A stretch of DNA of 13,829 nucleotides from UBA12545 sp051024685 (GTDB lineage Bacteria > Bacillota > DSM-521 > Neomoorellales > Neomoorellaceae). Below, one piece after another: positions 6,547-13,704 of the stretch (positions are counted from its first letter, which is position 1; each line of letters begins with the position of its first letter). Under the pieces are notes generated by a model. That model did no database searches. It saw only the letters and a program-made list of their open reading frames with translations, and had not been told where the DNA came from. The stretch lies in NCBI GenBank assembly GCA_051024685.1, contig JAZHPA010000064.1, positions 1 through 13,829 of the forward strand. Reading direction: 5' to 3'. Position numbers and translations under genes: made by a program.

Positions 6547-7569
6547 CTACTTGTAGATCATGTTAAGGTGCTCGGGCCGGGGCAAGGGGTCCTTGATGGG
6601 CGTGCCTTCCGGAAGATATTCCTTTTTCTCCCCTTCGATCAACAGCTGTACCTGATGGATAGAGGTAAATTGGGTTAGAGTCCAGAGAAGGGAATCTACG
6701 AAAAGGGTTTCCATGGTCGTCCCCCCGCCGTAGCCCACTGCTTCCTTGCTCAGGTCTACAACGGCTACTCCGTCCTGTACTGCAAAATGAAGCAGCTTAG
6801 TCCCCGGCCAGACCGTGGGGAGCAGGCCGCTGTCTTTGGGCGGACCGGCCAAAAGGGCCTCCACCGCCGCCCTGGGCAACTCTTTTTCGTCCTTGCTGGG
6901 GGCTGCTACAGTGACCGGGACGAGGTATAGGGCATTCTCGTCGCTAAAATACACCTGGACGGGGGTTTCTTTTCCTTCCTCCCCCTTGAGAAGGCTGTTT
7001 ACGGCCGGTGGGCGCTTCAGGGTTTCCTCCAGTTTAACCCCTGCCAGCTGGGGGATATTTTGCCCTTCCACCATGACTCTGACCCCTTCGATGGCCTCCA
7101 ATTCTGTCAGGGTGAGTACTAAGGAGCGCAGGGCTAATTCTGCTTCCCTGGTGTCCTTGATTTTTAATAAATCGCTGGTGAAGTCCACGTAAGCGGTCTT
7201 CTCGCCCGCCAGGGCATATACCTCCCGGAGCTTGACGCCTTCAGGCATGGTGGAGGTCAAACCGTCTTCCGGGGGACCAGCCAGGAGCTTTTCTACGGCT
7301 GTCTTGGCGACCTCGCGGGTGGGATTGATGGCTACCGTTACCGGAACCAGGTAGCGCAGATCGGGAGTAGCGTAATAGATCAATACCTGGGCCAGCTCCT
7401 TGTCGTACAAGAGAGGGCGTGTCTGCTTCACAGGGCCAGGCGCCGGAACAGCCTCCGTTGCGGCCTTGCGCCCGCAACCGGGGCTCCACAATAGGGCCAG
7501 GGCTAAAAGCAGCACCCAGACCACACGGCAACCTTCTCGCATCTTTTTCCCCGCCGTCCCAACTGACAT
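6547..7569 (-). CDS. gerM: GerM-like sporulation/germination lipoprotein with two GerMN domains, 340 aa
   Basis: The N-terminus has a hydrophobic helix (VVWVLLLALALLW, about residues 17-29) followed by SPGC, a slightly atypical lipobox that would put the lipid on Cys32. Two GerMN repeats follow. Each contains a YLVPVTVA strand, a VEKLLAGPP/VEALLAGPP helix, a segment with AYVDFT or AVVDLS, and a VMVEGQ/LLIEGE strand. Bacillus subtilis GerM has the same two-domain plan and works at the outer forespore membrane with the SpoIIIA-SpoIIQ complex during engulfment, and in germination. I chose ATG at 7567-7569, which has AAAGGAG about 13 bases upstream; an ATG at 7542 and in-frame ones at 7608 and 7653 are alternatives. 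It follows the YkvI-type gene by 87 bp. Membership is secure; orthology to GerM rather than to other GerMN lipoproteins is less so. Confidence 0.85.
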   Translation of the reverse strand: MSVGTAGKKMREGCRVVWVLLLALALLWSPGCGRKAATEAVPAPGPVKQTRPLLYDKELAQVLIYYATPDLRYLVPVTVAINPTREVAKTAVEKLLAGPPEDGLTSTMPEGVKLREVYALAGEKTAYVDFTSDLLKIKDTREAELALRSLVLTLTELEAIEGVRVMVEGQNIPQLAGVKLEETLKRPPAVNSLLKGEEGKETPVQVYFSDENALYLVPVTVAAPSKDEKELPRAAVEALLAGPPKDSGLLPTVWPGTKLLHFAVQDGVAVVDLSKEAVGYGGGTTMETLFVDSLLWTLTQFTSIHQVQLLIEGEKKEYLPEGTPIKDPLPRPEHLNMIYK

Positions 7570-7656
7570 ACCTTTCTTTCCACTCCTTTCCGGCCCTGGA
7601 TGATACATATCTTTCGACAGATAACCCAAGAATCCTGCCAGAAAGGGCCTCATGCT

Positions 7657-8688
7657 TTAAATTTGGCGGCCAAGCTTTTTAAAGCACTGCCGGACACCAC
7701 CGCCCACAAAAAGCAATAGAACGACATAGCCGAAGAAGGGATAGAAGTAGCCCACCAGACGGGCGAAGCCCAGGCCGGAAACGGGGAGAGCCAGGCCGAC
7801 GACTAAGATACCCGACCAAAGGGCAGGAAGGCGGCCGTCCCGGGCGAGGCGCTCCGCCAAACCAAAGGCCGAGGTTACGGCGGTAGTTACCATGGCTACC
7901 CAGAGGTTAAAGACATAGAAGCTTTCCCACGGAGGGGCCAGGCGCCGTGCGAGGCCGAGGACCGGTATGGGACCTGTAATCTCGGCCGGGTCCAGCCCGC
8001 TGAGGGCCATGACCAGCACCAGGGCGGTGAACCCCAGGGTGAGACCGCCGCAAAAGGCCCCCCATTTTCCCCCCTGGTGGGCGGGCAAAGAAGTAAACAA
8101 AACAATGACTCCCACCATATTATAAGCTACGTAAAGGAACCCATTGAGGATCCAGTTGGCTGCCAAGAGGGGTGAGCGGCCCGGCAGGGGCACGGGGGGA
8201 ACGAATTGCAGGTTGCCGAGCCCGAGCAGGAGCAGATAGATGACCAGGACGGGTACTAGCACCACATTGATGGCCAACACTCCGCTGCTGCGGCCTGCCA
8301 CGGCGGTCAGGGTGAGGGCTGCCGCCACGGCACTTCCTCCCCAGGCACTGAAACCCAGATATTCCTGTACTACTGCTCCGGCACCGGCCAGCATAATCAC
8401 CAGACTGCCGAAGAGGAAGGCTGTGAGAATTGCGTCGGCTATTCTGCTGGCCCTGCCCAAGAGCGCATCTACTAAGTCCCGGTAGGATTGCGTACACAAC
8501 TGGCAGGCCAGGCTTCGCAGGAGAAAGCCCCCGATGGCGAAGAGGACAGTGGCCAGCATCAGAGCAGGCAGGGCCTTAGGGCCCAGAATTAGGAAAAACT
8601 GAACCAGCTCCTGTCCGGAGGCAAATCCGGCGCCGATTACTGTCCCTATATAAGCGCAGGCTACAGCCGCCCCTGACCACCAGCGCAA
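7657..8688 (-). CDS. YkvI-type integral membrane protein (putative transporter), 343 aa
   Basis: About ten hydrophobic segments run the length of the protein. The first contains AYIGTVIGAGFASGQELVQFF, a glycine-rich broken helix matching the YkvI/COG3949 group of LeuT-fold transporter relatives, which resemble the amino-acid/polyamine/organocation superfamily. Further helices include FLFGSLVIMLAGAGAVVQ, NVVLVPVLVIYLLLLGL, VAYNMVGVIVLFTSLP and GYVVLLLFVGGGV. The substrate is unknown. The start is TTG at 8686-8688 with GAGGAGGGG six bases upstream, which is a strong site. The length is normal for the group. It heads a minus-strand pair with the gerM-like gene and is divergent from yyaC. Co-transcription with gerM would suggest a sporulation connection, but this is inference. 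Confidence 0.85.
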   Translation of the reverse strand: MRWWSGAAVACAYIGTVIGAGFASGQELVQFFLILGPKALPALMLATVLFAIGGFLLRSLACQLCTQSYRDLVDALLGRASRIADAILTAFLFGSLVIMLAGAGAVVQEYLGFSAWGGSAVAAALTLTAVAGRSSGVLAINVVLVPVLVIYLLLLGLGNLQFVPPVPLPGRSPLLAANWILNGFLYVAYNMVGVIVLFTSLPAHQGGKWGAFCGGLTLGFTALVLVMALSGLDPAEITGPIPVLGLARRLAPPWESFYVFNLWVAMVTTAVTSAFGLAERLARDGRLPALWSGILVVGLALPVSGLGFARLVGYFYPFFGYVVLLLFVGGGVRQCFKKLGRQI

Positions 8689-8770
8689 AAAATCCCCTCC
8701 TCAGGTGTCTTAGCCTGCCTATCTCCGCCCCCGGTGGGGAGGGAACTATTGCGGCCAGGAGCAAAAATCC

Positions 8771-8968
8771 TTGCGGCAGGGAAAGTTCGGAGTAGACCAC
8801 CTAGGTAAGGACTGTTGGAAAATAGAGGTCCCGGCAGCGCCCCCGGCCATGCCGTCTGCCTCTGAACCTCGGGCCGTCCTCGATAGCGTGGAAAGGGCCT
8901 TGGCCCGAGGGGAAATTCAGACCGGCTCCTCCTACTATAGGACCCTTGGGGTCTACGGCCAGCGGTAG
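8771..8968 (+). CDS. Possible small protein of unknown function, 65 aa (or 39 aa)
   Basis: An open frame from TTG at 8771, nine bases after AGGAG, to TAG at 8966-8968. An internal ATG at 8849 would give 39 residues. The C-terminal part has an amphipathic helix-like stretch (AVLDSVERALARGEIQ) followed by TGSSYYRTLGVYGQR, with GC-rich third positions as in neighbouring genes. The N-terminal part looks less protein-like. I do not recognise a family. It may be chance: GC-rich DNA yields long open frames and the opposite strand is also open here. A conserved homologue beginning near 8849 would settle it. Confidence 0.3.
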   Translation: MRQGKFGVDHLGKDCWKIEVPAAPPAMPSASEPRAVLDSVERALARGEIQTGSSYYRTLGVYGQR

Positions 8969-9010
8969 CTCGGTCCTTCAGTATATTGTACGCCGCCGGG
9001 TGCCAAAAAA

Positions 9011-9039
9011 GTATAAAAAAGCCTCGGCTGGCATATACT
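9011..9039 (+). promoter_or_regulatory. Candidate sporulation (sigma-E-like) promoter for yyaC
   Basis: CATATACT at 9032-9039 matches the Bacillus sigma-E -10 consensus CATACAHT at 7 of 8 positions. GTATAAA at 9011-9017 sits 14 bp upstream, the expected spacing, but matches the -35 (KMATATT) only partly. TATACT alone could also serve sigma-A, with no good -35. The site lies 31 bp before the yyaC start. A spore-specific promoter would suit the gene, but the match rests on short motifs. Confidence 0.35.
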
Positions 9040-9070
9040 CTAGGCACGAGATTATGGCAGGAGGTAAGGT

Positions 9071-9706
9071 ATGGTTACATTCCCTTTTCTCTCCCGCAAT
9101 CTGTCCTTAGAACCGAGCCCCTTAGCCAAAGTAAAATATCACTACCAGGATCCTCTAGTCGTGGAAAAGCTGAGCGCGGCCCTGCAGGAATACCTTGCCC
9201 GGCTAAATCCGCCCCCTGCCCGTCCGCTGGTAGTGGTGGGCATCGGCACCGACCGCTCTACGGGTGACAGCCTGGGTCCCCTGGTAGGAAGCAAACTGGC
9301 GGCCTATCCGGACCTGTCCCTGACCGTCTACGGCACCCTGGAGGACCCGGTCCACGCAAGCAATCTGAGGGAAAAGCTGGAGCTCATCACCGCCACCTTT
9401 GGCAATCCCTTCATTATTGCCATCGACGCCTGCCTGGGGCATTCGGAAAATGTGGGCAGCATTACCTTGGCTCCGGGAGCCCTCAAACCCGGGGCGGGGG
9501 TGAATAAAAATTTGCCGGCCGTGGGGGATCTCCACTTCACCGGCATCGTAAACGTCGGCGGCTATATGGAATACTTCGTCCTGCAGAATACCCGTCTGAG
9601 CCTGGTCATGCGCATGGCCGACCAGATCGCCCTGGCCATCTACCACGGGGTGCGCCACCATTACGGCCTGGAAGGTAACCTGCCGGCCGCCCAGGGCTTT
9701 CAGTAG
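9071..9706 (+). CDS. yyaC: Spore protease YyaC family protein (DUF1256), 211 aa
   Basis: Family signatures are VVVGIGTDRSTGDSLGPLVG (residues 54-73), YGTLEDPVHASNL, FIIAIDACLG, the VNKNLPAVGD segment and FTGIVNVGG. The fold is related to HybD/GPR-type maturation and spore proteases; Asp61, Asp66 and the Asp of AIDAC are candidate metal or catalytic residues by that analogy. Members are confined largely to spore formers, and the family is annotated as a putative sporulation protease, though its substrate is not known to me. The start ATG at 9071 has a near-perfect AGGAGG six bases upstream. The gene ends inside the end of the convergent phosphoribosyltransferase gene (7-bp overlap). In B. subtilis yyaC lies beside spo0J, which fits an origin-proximal location here. 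Confidence 0.93.
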   Translation: MVTFPFLSRNLSLEPSPLAKVKYHYQDPLVVEKLSAALQEYLARLNPPPARPLVVVGIGTDRSTGDSLGPLVGSKLAAYPDLSLTVYGTLEDPVHASNLREKLELITATFGNPFIIAIDACLGHSENVGSITLAPGALKPGAGVNKNLPAVGDLHFTGIVNVGGYMEYFVLQNTRLSLVMRMADQIALAIYHGVRHHYGLEGNLPAAQGFQ

Positions 9707-10332
9707 GACTCTGCGAGGATGGCCAGTACTTCATCGTCCTCCACCTGGGGAAACCGGCGGTAAAACTGGCCTACGGCATAAAAGGGCTCGGGGGTGGCCA
9801 GACACACTACGCGGGTGACCAGAGGACGCAAGCGCTCGATGGTGTCCGCCGGGGCCACGGGTACGGCCAGGATCAGCTCCCCGGGTTCCTCCCGCATCAA
9901 GGAAACTAAAGCCGCCTCCACCGTCAGCCCGGTGGCCAGGCCGTCATCGATGACCATCACCACTCGACCTTTAATCCGGGGCCCGGCCTTCTCTCCCCGG
10001 TATACTTGGGTCCGGCGCCTGATTTCCTGTAATTCCCGCTCGATGGCTCTGGCGAGGTCCTCTTTTTTCAGCCCGAGAACCTTTAATGTCTGTTCGTTAA
10101 AGATCACCGTGCCGTCCGGCGCCACGGCGGCTGCTGCCAGTTCCGGATTGCCCGGTGCTCCCACTTTGCGGGGAATAATGACATCCAGTTCCGCCCCAAG
10201 GGTGGTGGCCACCGGCCGGGCCACCACCACTCCCCCGCGGGGTACGGCCAACACCAGCACGTCCCTGCCGGCATAGCCCTTAAGGGATGCGGCCAGCTTC
10301 TCCCCTGCCTCCTGGCGGTCGGCAAAGAGCAT
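9700..10332 (-). CDS. Phosphoribosyltransferase family protein (COG1926 type), 210 aa
   Basis: A type I phosphoribosyltransferase fold is shown by the PRPP-binding loop VVMVIDDGLATGLTVEAAL (about residues 124-142) and the upstream VLAVPRGGVVVARPVATTLG and DVIIPRKVGAPGNPELA segments. These are typical of the stand-alone COG1926 group, of unknown substrate and often annotated as predicted phosphoribosyltransferase. The C-terminus (PFYAVGQFYRRFPQVEDDEV) is also a group hallmark. The ATG at 10330-10332 is chosen because GGGGGGA lies five bases upstream; a longer frame upstream has no such site. It is cytosolic. It follows the DUF4446 gene on the same strand after 106 bp containing a hairpin, and converges on yyaC with a 7-bp overlap of the two ends. 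Confidence 0.9.
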   Translation of the reverse strand: MLFADRQEAGEKLAASLKGYAGRDVLVLAVPRGGVVVARPVATTLGAELDVIIPRKVGAPGNPELAAAAVAPDGTVIFNEQTLKVLGLKKEDLARAIERELQEIRRRTQVYRGEKAGPRIKGRVVMVIDDGLATGLTVEAALVSLMREEPGELILAVPVAPADTIERLRPLVTRVVCLATPEPFYAVGQFYRRFPQVEDDEVLAILAESY

Positions 10333-10381
10333 GGGTATCCCCCCTTGTTTTTTATTTCGATGCTTCCATAGCATTCCCCAA

Positions 10382-10427
10382 GTCGGGGCGCTGGCGCCGG
10401 CTCGAGATGCTCGCCAGCATCCCCGAC
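10382..10427. terminator. Hairpin between DUF4446 gene and phosphoribosyltransferase gene
   Basis: Arms GTCGGGG-C-GCTGGCG (10382-10396) and CGCCAGC-AT-CCCCGAC (10412-10427) form two 7-bp helices with a small internal loop and a 15-base apical loop. It starts 12 bp past the DUF4446 stop on the minus strand. There is no clear U-run after it, so it may attenuate rather than end transcription into the phosphoribosyltransferase gene. Confidence 0.5.
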
Positions 10428-10438
10428 CTCTTTATCTC

Positions 10439-10942
10439 TCATTCGGTCACCAATCCCAAGGCGATCTCCAGGGCCTTCTCCTCTTCTTCGCTTAAGCGGT
10501 AGAGGGCCTTGGCACGCTTGACCGGTTTTAGGAATACCCTTGTTTCGTCCCGGGCATACAGGCTGGTCAGGATAAAACCGTCACCTCCCTTGGAGAGAAC
10601 CGCCACGGCAAAACTCAGGTCGCTGCCGGTGTCGGGGAAGGCGTTAAAGCGCACTATGCCTACCCGGCACAGGGTTCCCTCTAGGTACTGGAGAATGTCT
10701 GCTACTTTTTCTTCCATACGCTCTACGGTATCCTTTACCTCTTTTAGGTCCCGGAAACGCTCCAGGGCGGCCGCGAGTTCCTGGCCGTCGCCCGTTCCGG
10801 CCAAGCGCTTGAGCCTGGAATCCAGCCGCCGTACTTCCGCCCGAAGAGAAAGAATGAACAGTAGCAGGACGACGGCGCAAAACAGGCTGACCAGGACAGC
10901 GTAGGGAAGATAAGGTGTTAGTAATGCCAGAACGTAGTCCAA
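10439..10942 (-). CDS. DUF4446 family membrane-anchored protein, 167 aa
   Basis: One N-terminal membrane helix (about residues 13-33, PYAVLVSLFCAVVLLLFILSL) is followed by a basic, heptad-like coiled-coil stretch (about 34-90). A compact C-terminal domain then carries LCRVGIVRFNAFPDTGSDLSFAVAVLSKGGDGFILTSLYARDETRVF in pieces typical of DUF4446. The family's function is unknown. In several Firmicutes it lies near parA/parB (soj/spo0J), and the presence of yyaC nearby agrees with that location. The start is TTG at 10940-10942, because an in-frame TGA lies just upstream; the ribosome binding site is weak (GGTGGTG, with AGGAG farther away). The C-terminal domain probably faces the cytosol with the coiled coil, but topology was not tested. 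Confidence 0.87.
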   Translation of the reverse strand: MDYVLALLTPYLPYAVLVSLFCAVVLLLFILSLRAEVRRLDSRLKRLAGTGDGQELAAALERFRDLKEVKDTVERMEEKVADILQYLEGTLCRVGIVRFNAFPDTGSDLSFAVAVLSKGGDGFILTSLYARDETRVFLKPVKRAKALYRLSEEEEKALEIALGLVTE

Positions 10943-11093
10943 GGTTCTTCACCACCCGCTCCTCACCCGGAATAGTTCCTTTTTGGGGAAAGATCCTGGT
11001 CCCTTTTGGAAGGTCCATCGTCCAGTTTAAATTCCACACTCACTGACCATTTCCTTTTTTGACTTTATTCGTCCTGCCCGAAACACGGGCGCC

Positions 11094-11362
11094 CTGAGTT
11101 ATACCCAGTTTTTATTCCAGGCCGGCTTGGCTTTCGCTCGCTCCAGAAACCCTCGCGGGCAGGACTTTTGCTCGGCCTCAAAGCTTAAGGCGGACTTCCC
11201 GGCCCAATCGGCGTTCTTGCCGATGGGCCGGTCTCGGACCTCCCATCCTCGACCCCGCCTCCGCTTTCGGCCAAAGCTTAAAGCCTGGGCTAGCCGCGAA
11301 GGCTTGCTCGCTCGCTTTCAAGTCCAAGCAGGCCTCCTCTGGAAAAAGTGGGGATAACTCAG
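11094..11362. mobile_element. Complete MITE-like foldback element, 269 bp
   Basis: The left end reads CTGAGTTATACCCAG and the right end, on the other strand, CTGAGTTATCCCCAC (13 of 15 identical). The inverted similarity continues inward as TTTTT, CCAG, GGCCTGCTTGG-like and CGCTCGCTC segments. A central hairpin (11201-11212 with 11219-11229, around GTTCTT) lies near the midpoint, so the whole element can fold on itself. It is flanked by ACGGGCGCC (11085-11093) and ATGGGCGCC (11363-11371), 8 of 9 identical, consistent with a 9-bp target duplication. No transposase is encoded. The CTGA start and 9-bp duplication resemble IS4-family elements such as IS10 and IS50. A non-autonomous derivative moved in trans is the inferred identity. 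Confidence 0.72.
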
Positions 11363-11374
11363 ATGGGCGCCGCA

Positions 11375-11404
11375 TTGACAGCCCTTCACCCGGTGGGGTA
11401 AGAT
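11375..11404 (+). promoter_or_regulatory. sigma-A-type promoter for larE-larC
   Basis: A perfect -35 TTGACA (11375-11380) and -10 TAAGAT (11399-11404) are spaced by 18 bp. They lie 24 bp before the larE start and 12 bp beyond the right terminus of the MITE-like element (3 bp beyond its direct repeat). The following GGAGG and AGGGGAG sequences provide the ribosome binding site. Confidence 0.65.
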
Positions 11405-11427
11405 CGGAGGAAAAAAGGGGAGAGAGT

Positions 11428-12264
11428 ATGCTCCCGACAGAACTGGCCAGGAAGCTCGAGCGCTTGAAGGAAAACCTTTCCTCCCTGGACGGGGTTCTGG
11501 TGGCATTCTCGGGTGGGGTGGACAGCACCCTCTTGCTGCGGGTGGCCTTAGAAGCTGCCCCGCGGGTCCTGGCGGTCACCGCAGTTTCCCCCACCTACCC
11601 CCAAGGGGAGCTGGAACAGGCCAAGGTCTTGGCCCGGGACCTGGGAGTGGAACACCTAGTTGTAGAGAGCAGGGAAATGGAGAATCCGGATTTTTGTTCC
11701 AACCCCGTCGACCGGTGTTACCATTGCAAGAGTGAGCTCTTCGGCCTTCTCAAAGAGATCGCCGCCTCCCGGGGCCTGAAGGTGGTTCTGGACGGCACCA
11801 ATGCCAGCGACGCCGGCGATTACCGGCCGGGTATGCGGGCTGCCCGGGCCCATGGGGTGCGGAGCCCCCTCCTGGAAGCCGGCCTCACCAAGGAGGAGGT
11901 TCGCCAGCTTTCCCGTTACTATCATCTGCCCACTTGGAACAAACCTTCTATGGCCTGTCTTTCCTCGCGTATACCCTATGGGGAACCCATCACCAGGGAG
12001 AAAATAGCCCAGATAGAAGCGGGAGAGGCTTTCCTGCGCGGGCTGGGGCTCAGAGAAGTGCGCCTCCGCCACCACGGTTCTCTGGCCCGGCTGGAGGTAG
12101 ACCCGGCTGCCTTTCCCTTCCTGGTGAGCCATGGAGTGCGGGAAAAGATAATTTCTACCCTGAAGGGACTCGGCTTTGTTTATATCACCCTGGACCTGGA
12201 AGGCTACCGCACCGGCAGTATGAATGAAGTACTGGCCGGTGCTCGTGGGAAGGAGATCGTCTGA
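11428..12264 (+). CDS. larE: LarE, sulfur transferase for nickel-pincer nucleotide cofactor, 278 aa
   Basis: LarE is a PP-loop ATP pyrophosphatase-type enzyme. It adenylylates pyridinium-3,5-biscarboxylic acid mononucleotide and inserts sulfur to make the dithio ligand that later holds nickel. The PP-loop is FSGGVDSTLLL (residues 27-37); further signatures are DGTNASDAGDYRPG (122-135) and WNKPSMACLSSRIPYG (170-185). Cys177 corresponds to the sacrificial Cys176 of Lactiplantibacillus plantarum LarE. This protein also has a C-x-x-C pair (Cys97, Cys100, in RCYHCK). The three-cysteine set is the type shown in Thermotoga maritima to bind a [4Fe-4S] cluster and act catalytically rather than sacrificially, so the iron-sulfur type is predicted here. 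The ATG is preceded by AGGGGAG. larC follows after one base. Length is normal. Confidence 0.96.
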   Translation: MLPTELARKLERLKENLSSLDGVLVAFSGGVDSTLLLRVALEAAPRVLAVTAVSPTYPQGELEQAKVLARDLGVEHLVVESREMENPDFCSNPVDRCYHCKSELFGLLKEIAASRGLKVVLDGTNASDAGDYRPGMRAARAHGVRSPLLEAGLTKEEVRQLSRYYHLPTWNKPSMACLSSRIPYGEPITREKIAQIEAGEAFLRGLGLREVRLRHHGSLARLEVDPAAFPFLVSHGVREKIISTLKGLGFVYITLDLEGYRTGSMNEVLAGARGKEIV

Positions 12265-12265
12265 G

Positions 12266-13477
12266 GTGAAGATAGCCTATTTCGACTGCTTTTCCGGTAT
12301 CAGCGGCGACATGTGCCTCGGGGCAATCATTTCCTGCGGCCTGCCGCCGGAGGAACTCGAAGCCGGGCTAAAATCCTTGCCCTTGGAGGGATGGCAGCTG
12401 AAAGTCCGTCGGGTCCAGCAACACGGCCTGGCAGGGACGGATGTGGAGGTGGAAGTAAAGGGCCCGCAGCCCGAACGTCACCTCGCCGATGTGGTGGAGA
12501 TTATAAACTCTTCCTCCCTGCCTCCAGCGGTGCAGGAGAAGGCCATAACCGTCTTCCGGCATTTGGCCACGGCCGAGGCCCGGGTCCACGGTACAGATCC
12601 CACCCATGTCCATTTCCACGAGGTGGGCGCTGTGGACGCCATCGTGGACGTCGTAGGAACCTGTTGGGGGCTCCATGCTCTAGGCGTGGAAGAGGTCTAC
12701 GCTTCTCCTCTGCCTATGGGGTCCGGTTGGGTGCGCTGCCGTCACGGGCACCTGCCGATACCCGCTCCGGCTACCGTCTACCTCCTGGAAGGTTGCCCCG
12801 TATACGGCTCCGAGGTAGAATGCGAGCTGGTGACGCCCACCGGTGCCGCCCTGATCACCACCCTGGCTCGTTCCTTTGGCCCCCTACCGGCCATGCGGCT
12901 CAAGGCCTGCGGCTACGGGGCGGGCAAAACGCTGCTCCCTCGTCCTAATTTTCTGCGCCTCCTTCTCGGCGAGGATGTAAGGGGCCTTGCCGCGACGGAA
13001 GACGTTATAGTAGTGGAGACCACCATCGATGACATGAACCCCGAGCTTCTGCCCCACCTGGTGGAACAGCTCCTGGCCGCCGGAGCCCTGGATGCCTTTT
13101 TTACTCCTGTATACATGAAAAAGGGTCGGCCCGGTATGGTTTTCACGGCCCTATGCCCTGAGGATTCTCTGGATGCAGTAACCGCCGTATTTTTCCGCCA
13201 TTCCAGCACCCTGGGGGTCCGCCTTCGGCGTGAAGGGCGGGTGGTAGCCCGCCGGCAAGTAGTGACACTACAGACTCCTTACGGTCCTGTAGAGGTTAAG
13301 TGGGGCGCCTCACCCTTCGGTACGCCAGGGGGCGTGAGCTTCAATGCGGCGCCGGAATTTGAATCCTGCCGCCGCGCGGCTGAGGAGCGGGGTGTGCCCC
13401 TTAAGGAAGTCTACATGGCGGCTCTGGCGGCCGCGCAGGTAACGGGCCCTCCCCCGGAGTTGCTCCAGGAGGACTAG
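12266..13477 (+). CDS. larC: LarC, nickel-pincer cofactor nickel insertase, 403 aa
   Basis: LarC is a CTP-dependent cyclometallase that inserts nickel into the pyridinium bisthiocarboxylate mononucleotide. Hallmarks are the N-terminal YFDCFSGISGDM (residues 5-16), HVHFHEVGAVDAIVDVVG (about 111-128), PLPMGSGWVRCRHGHLPIPAPA and ELVTPTGAAL. The C-terminal LarC2 part has TTIDDMNPE and TPVYMKKGRPG. The GTG at 12266 is chosen: it gives the standard VKIAYFDC start, lies one base after the larE stop, and has AAGGAG ten bases upstream; an earlier ATG at 12224 overlaps larE. N- and C-terminal parts are one uninterrupted frame, whereas in L. plantarum they are separated and joined by programmed frameshifting. 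larB and larA are absent from the window. Confidence 0.96.
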   Translation: MKIAYFDCFSGISGDMCLGAIISCGLPPEELEAGLKSLPLEGWQLKVRRVQQHGLAGTDVEVEVKGPQPERHLADVVEIINSSSLPPAVQEKAITVFRHLATAEARVHGTDPTHVHFHEVGAVDAIVDVVGTCWGLHALGVEEVYASPLPMGSGWVRCRHGHLPIPAPATVYLLEGCPVYGSEVECELVTPTGAALITTLARSFGPLPAMRLKACGYGAGKTLLPRPNFLRLLLGEDVRGLAATEDVIVVETTIDDMNPELLPHLVEQLLAAGALDAFFTPVYMKKGRPGMVFTALCPEDSLDAVTAVFFRHSSTLGVRLRREGRVVARRQVVTLQTPYGPVEVKWGASPFGTPGGVSFNAAPEFESCRRAAEERGVPLKEVYMAALAAAQVTGPPPELLQED

Positions 13478-13704
13478 GTCTCACCGGAGCAGGTCTTCCC
13501 GGTCCCGGCGGGGACGAGGGTACGTCCGGACGATTAAGGGATTGTGCGGGAACGTGGGGCGACCTTCACCTCCTCCCGGCCGCGAGTCAGGACCCCGCCC
13601 GTCCCGTTGGATCCGCCCTCTTGCCTTCAGGCCTGCCGGGGTTGCGCTCCCCTATGATTTCTCCGGCGGGCCGAATTATCCCTCGGTTTTAAGGCTTCAG
13701 GCGG
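13478..13704. other. Non-coding stretch downstream of larC
   Basis: About 227 GC-rich bases with no credible gene. I see no clear intrinsic terminator for larC and no RNA gene. Open frames that cross it have no ribosome binding site and continue into the repeat element. Confidence 0.5.

Larger units (their letters stand above)
8689..9070. other. Intergenic region between divergent ykvI-type gene and yyaC
   Basis: Besides the ribosome binding sites of the two flanking genes this 382-bp stretch holds a doubtful + strand small ORF (8771-8968) and a candidate yyaC promoter (9011-9039). On the minus strand there is a possible promoter pair: TTGGCA (complement of 9001-9006) and TATACT (complement of 8980-8985), with a short 15-bp spacer. 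If that were used, the ykvI-type mRNA would have a leader of about 280 bases. No riboswitch or tRNA was recognised. Confidence 0.5.
10943..11427. other. 485-bp non-coding stretch between DUF4446 gene and larE
   Basis: About 150 bp next to the DUF4446 gene show no gene or recognisable promoter on the minus strand. Then come a complete MITE-like element (11094-11362) with its direct repeats, and the larE promoter (11375-11404). Open frames here (for example 11127-11357) are composed of element sequence and look non-coding. Confidence 0.7.

Noticed and set aside
11127..11357. + strand open frame of 76 codons inside the repeat
   Set aside because: It lies within the foldback element, has no family features and depends on the palindromic GC-rich sequence staying open by chance.
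1330..12264. TGA stops of selB, larE, the M24 gene and the phosphoribosyltransferase gene as possible selenocysteine codons
   Set aside because: Each protein already ends at its family's normal C-terminus and no conserved coding sequence continues past the TGA.
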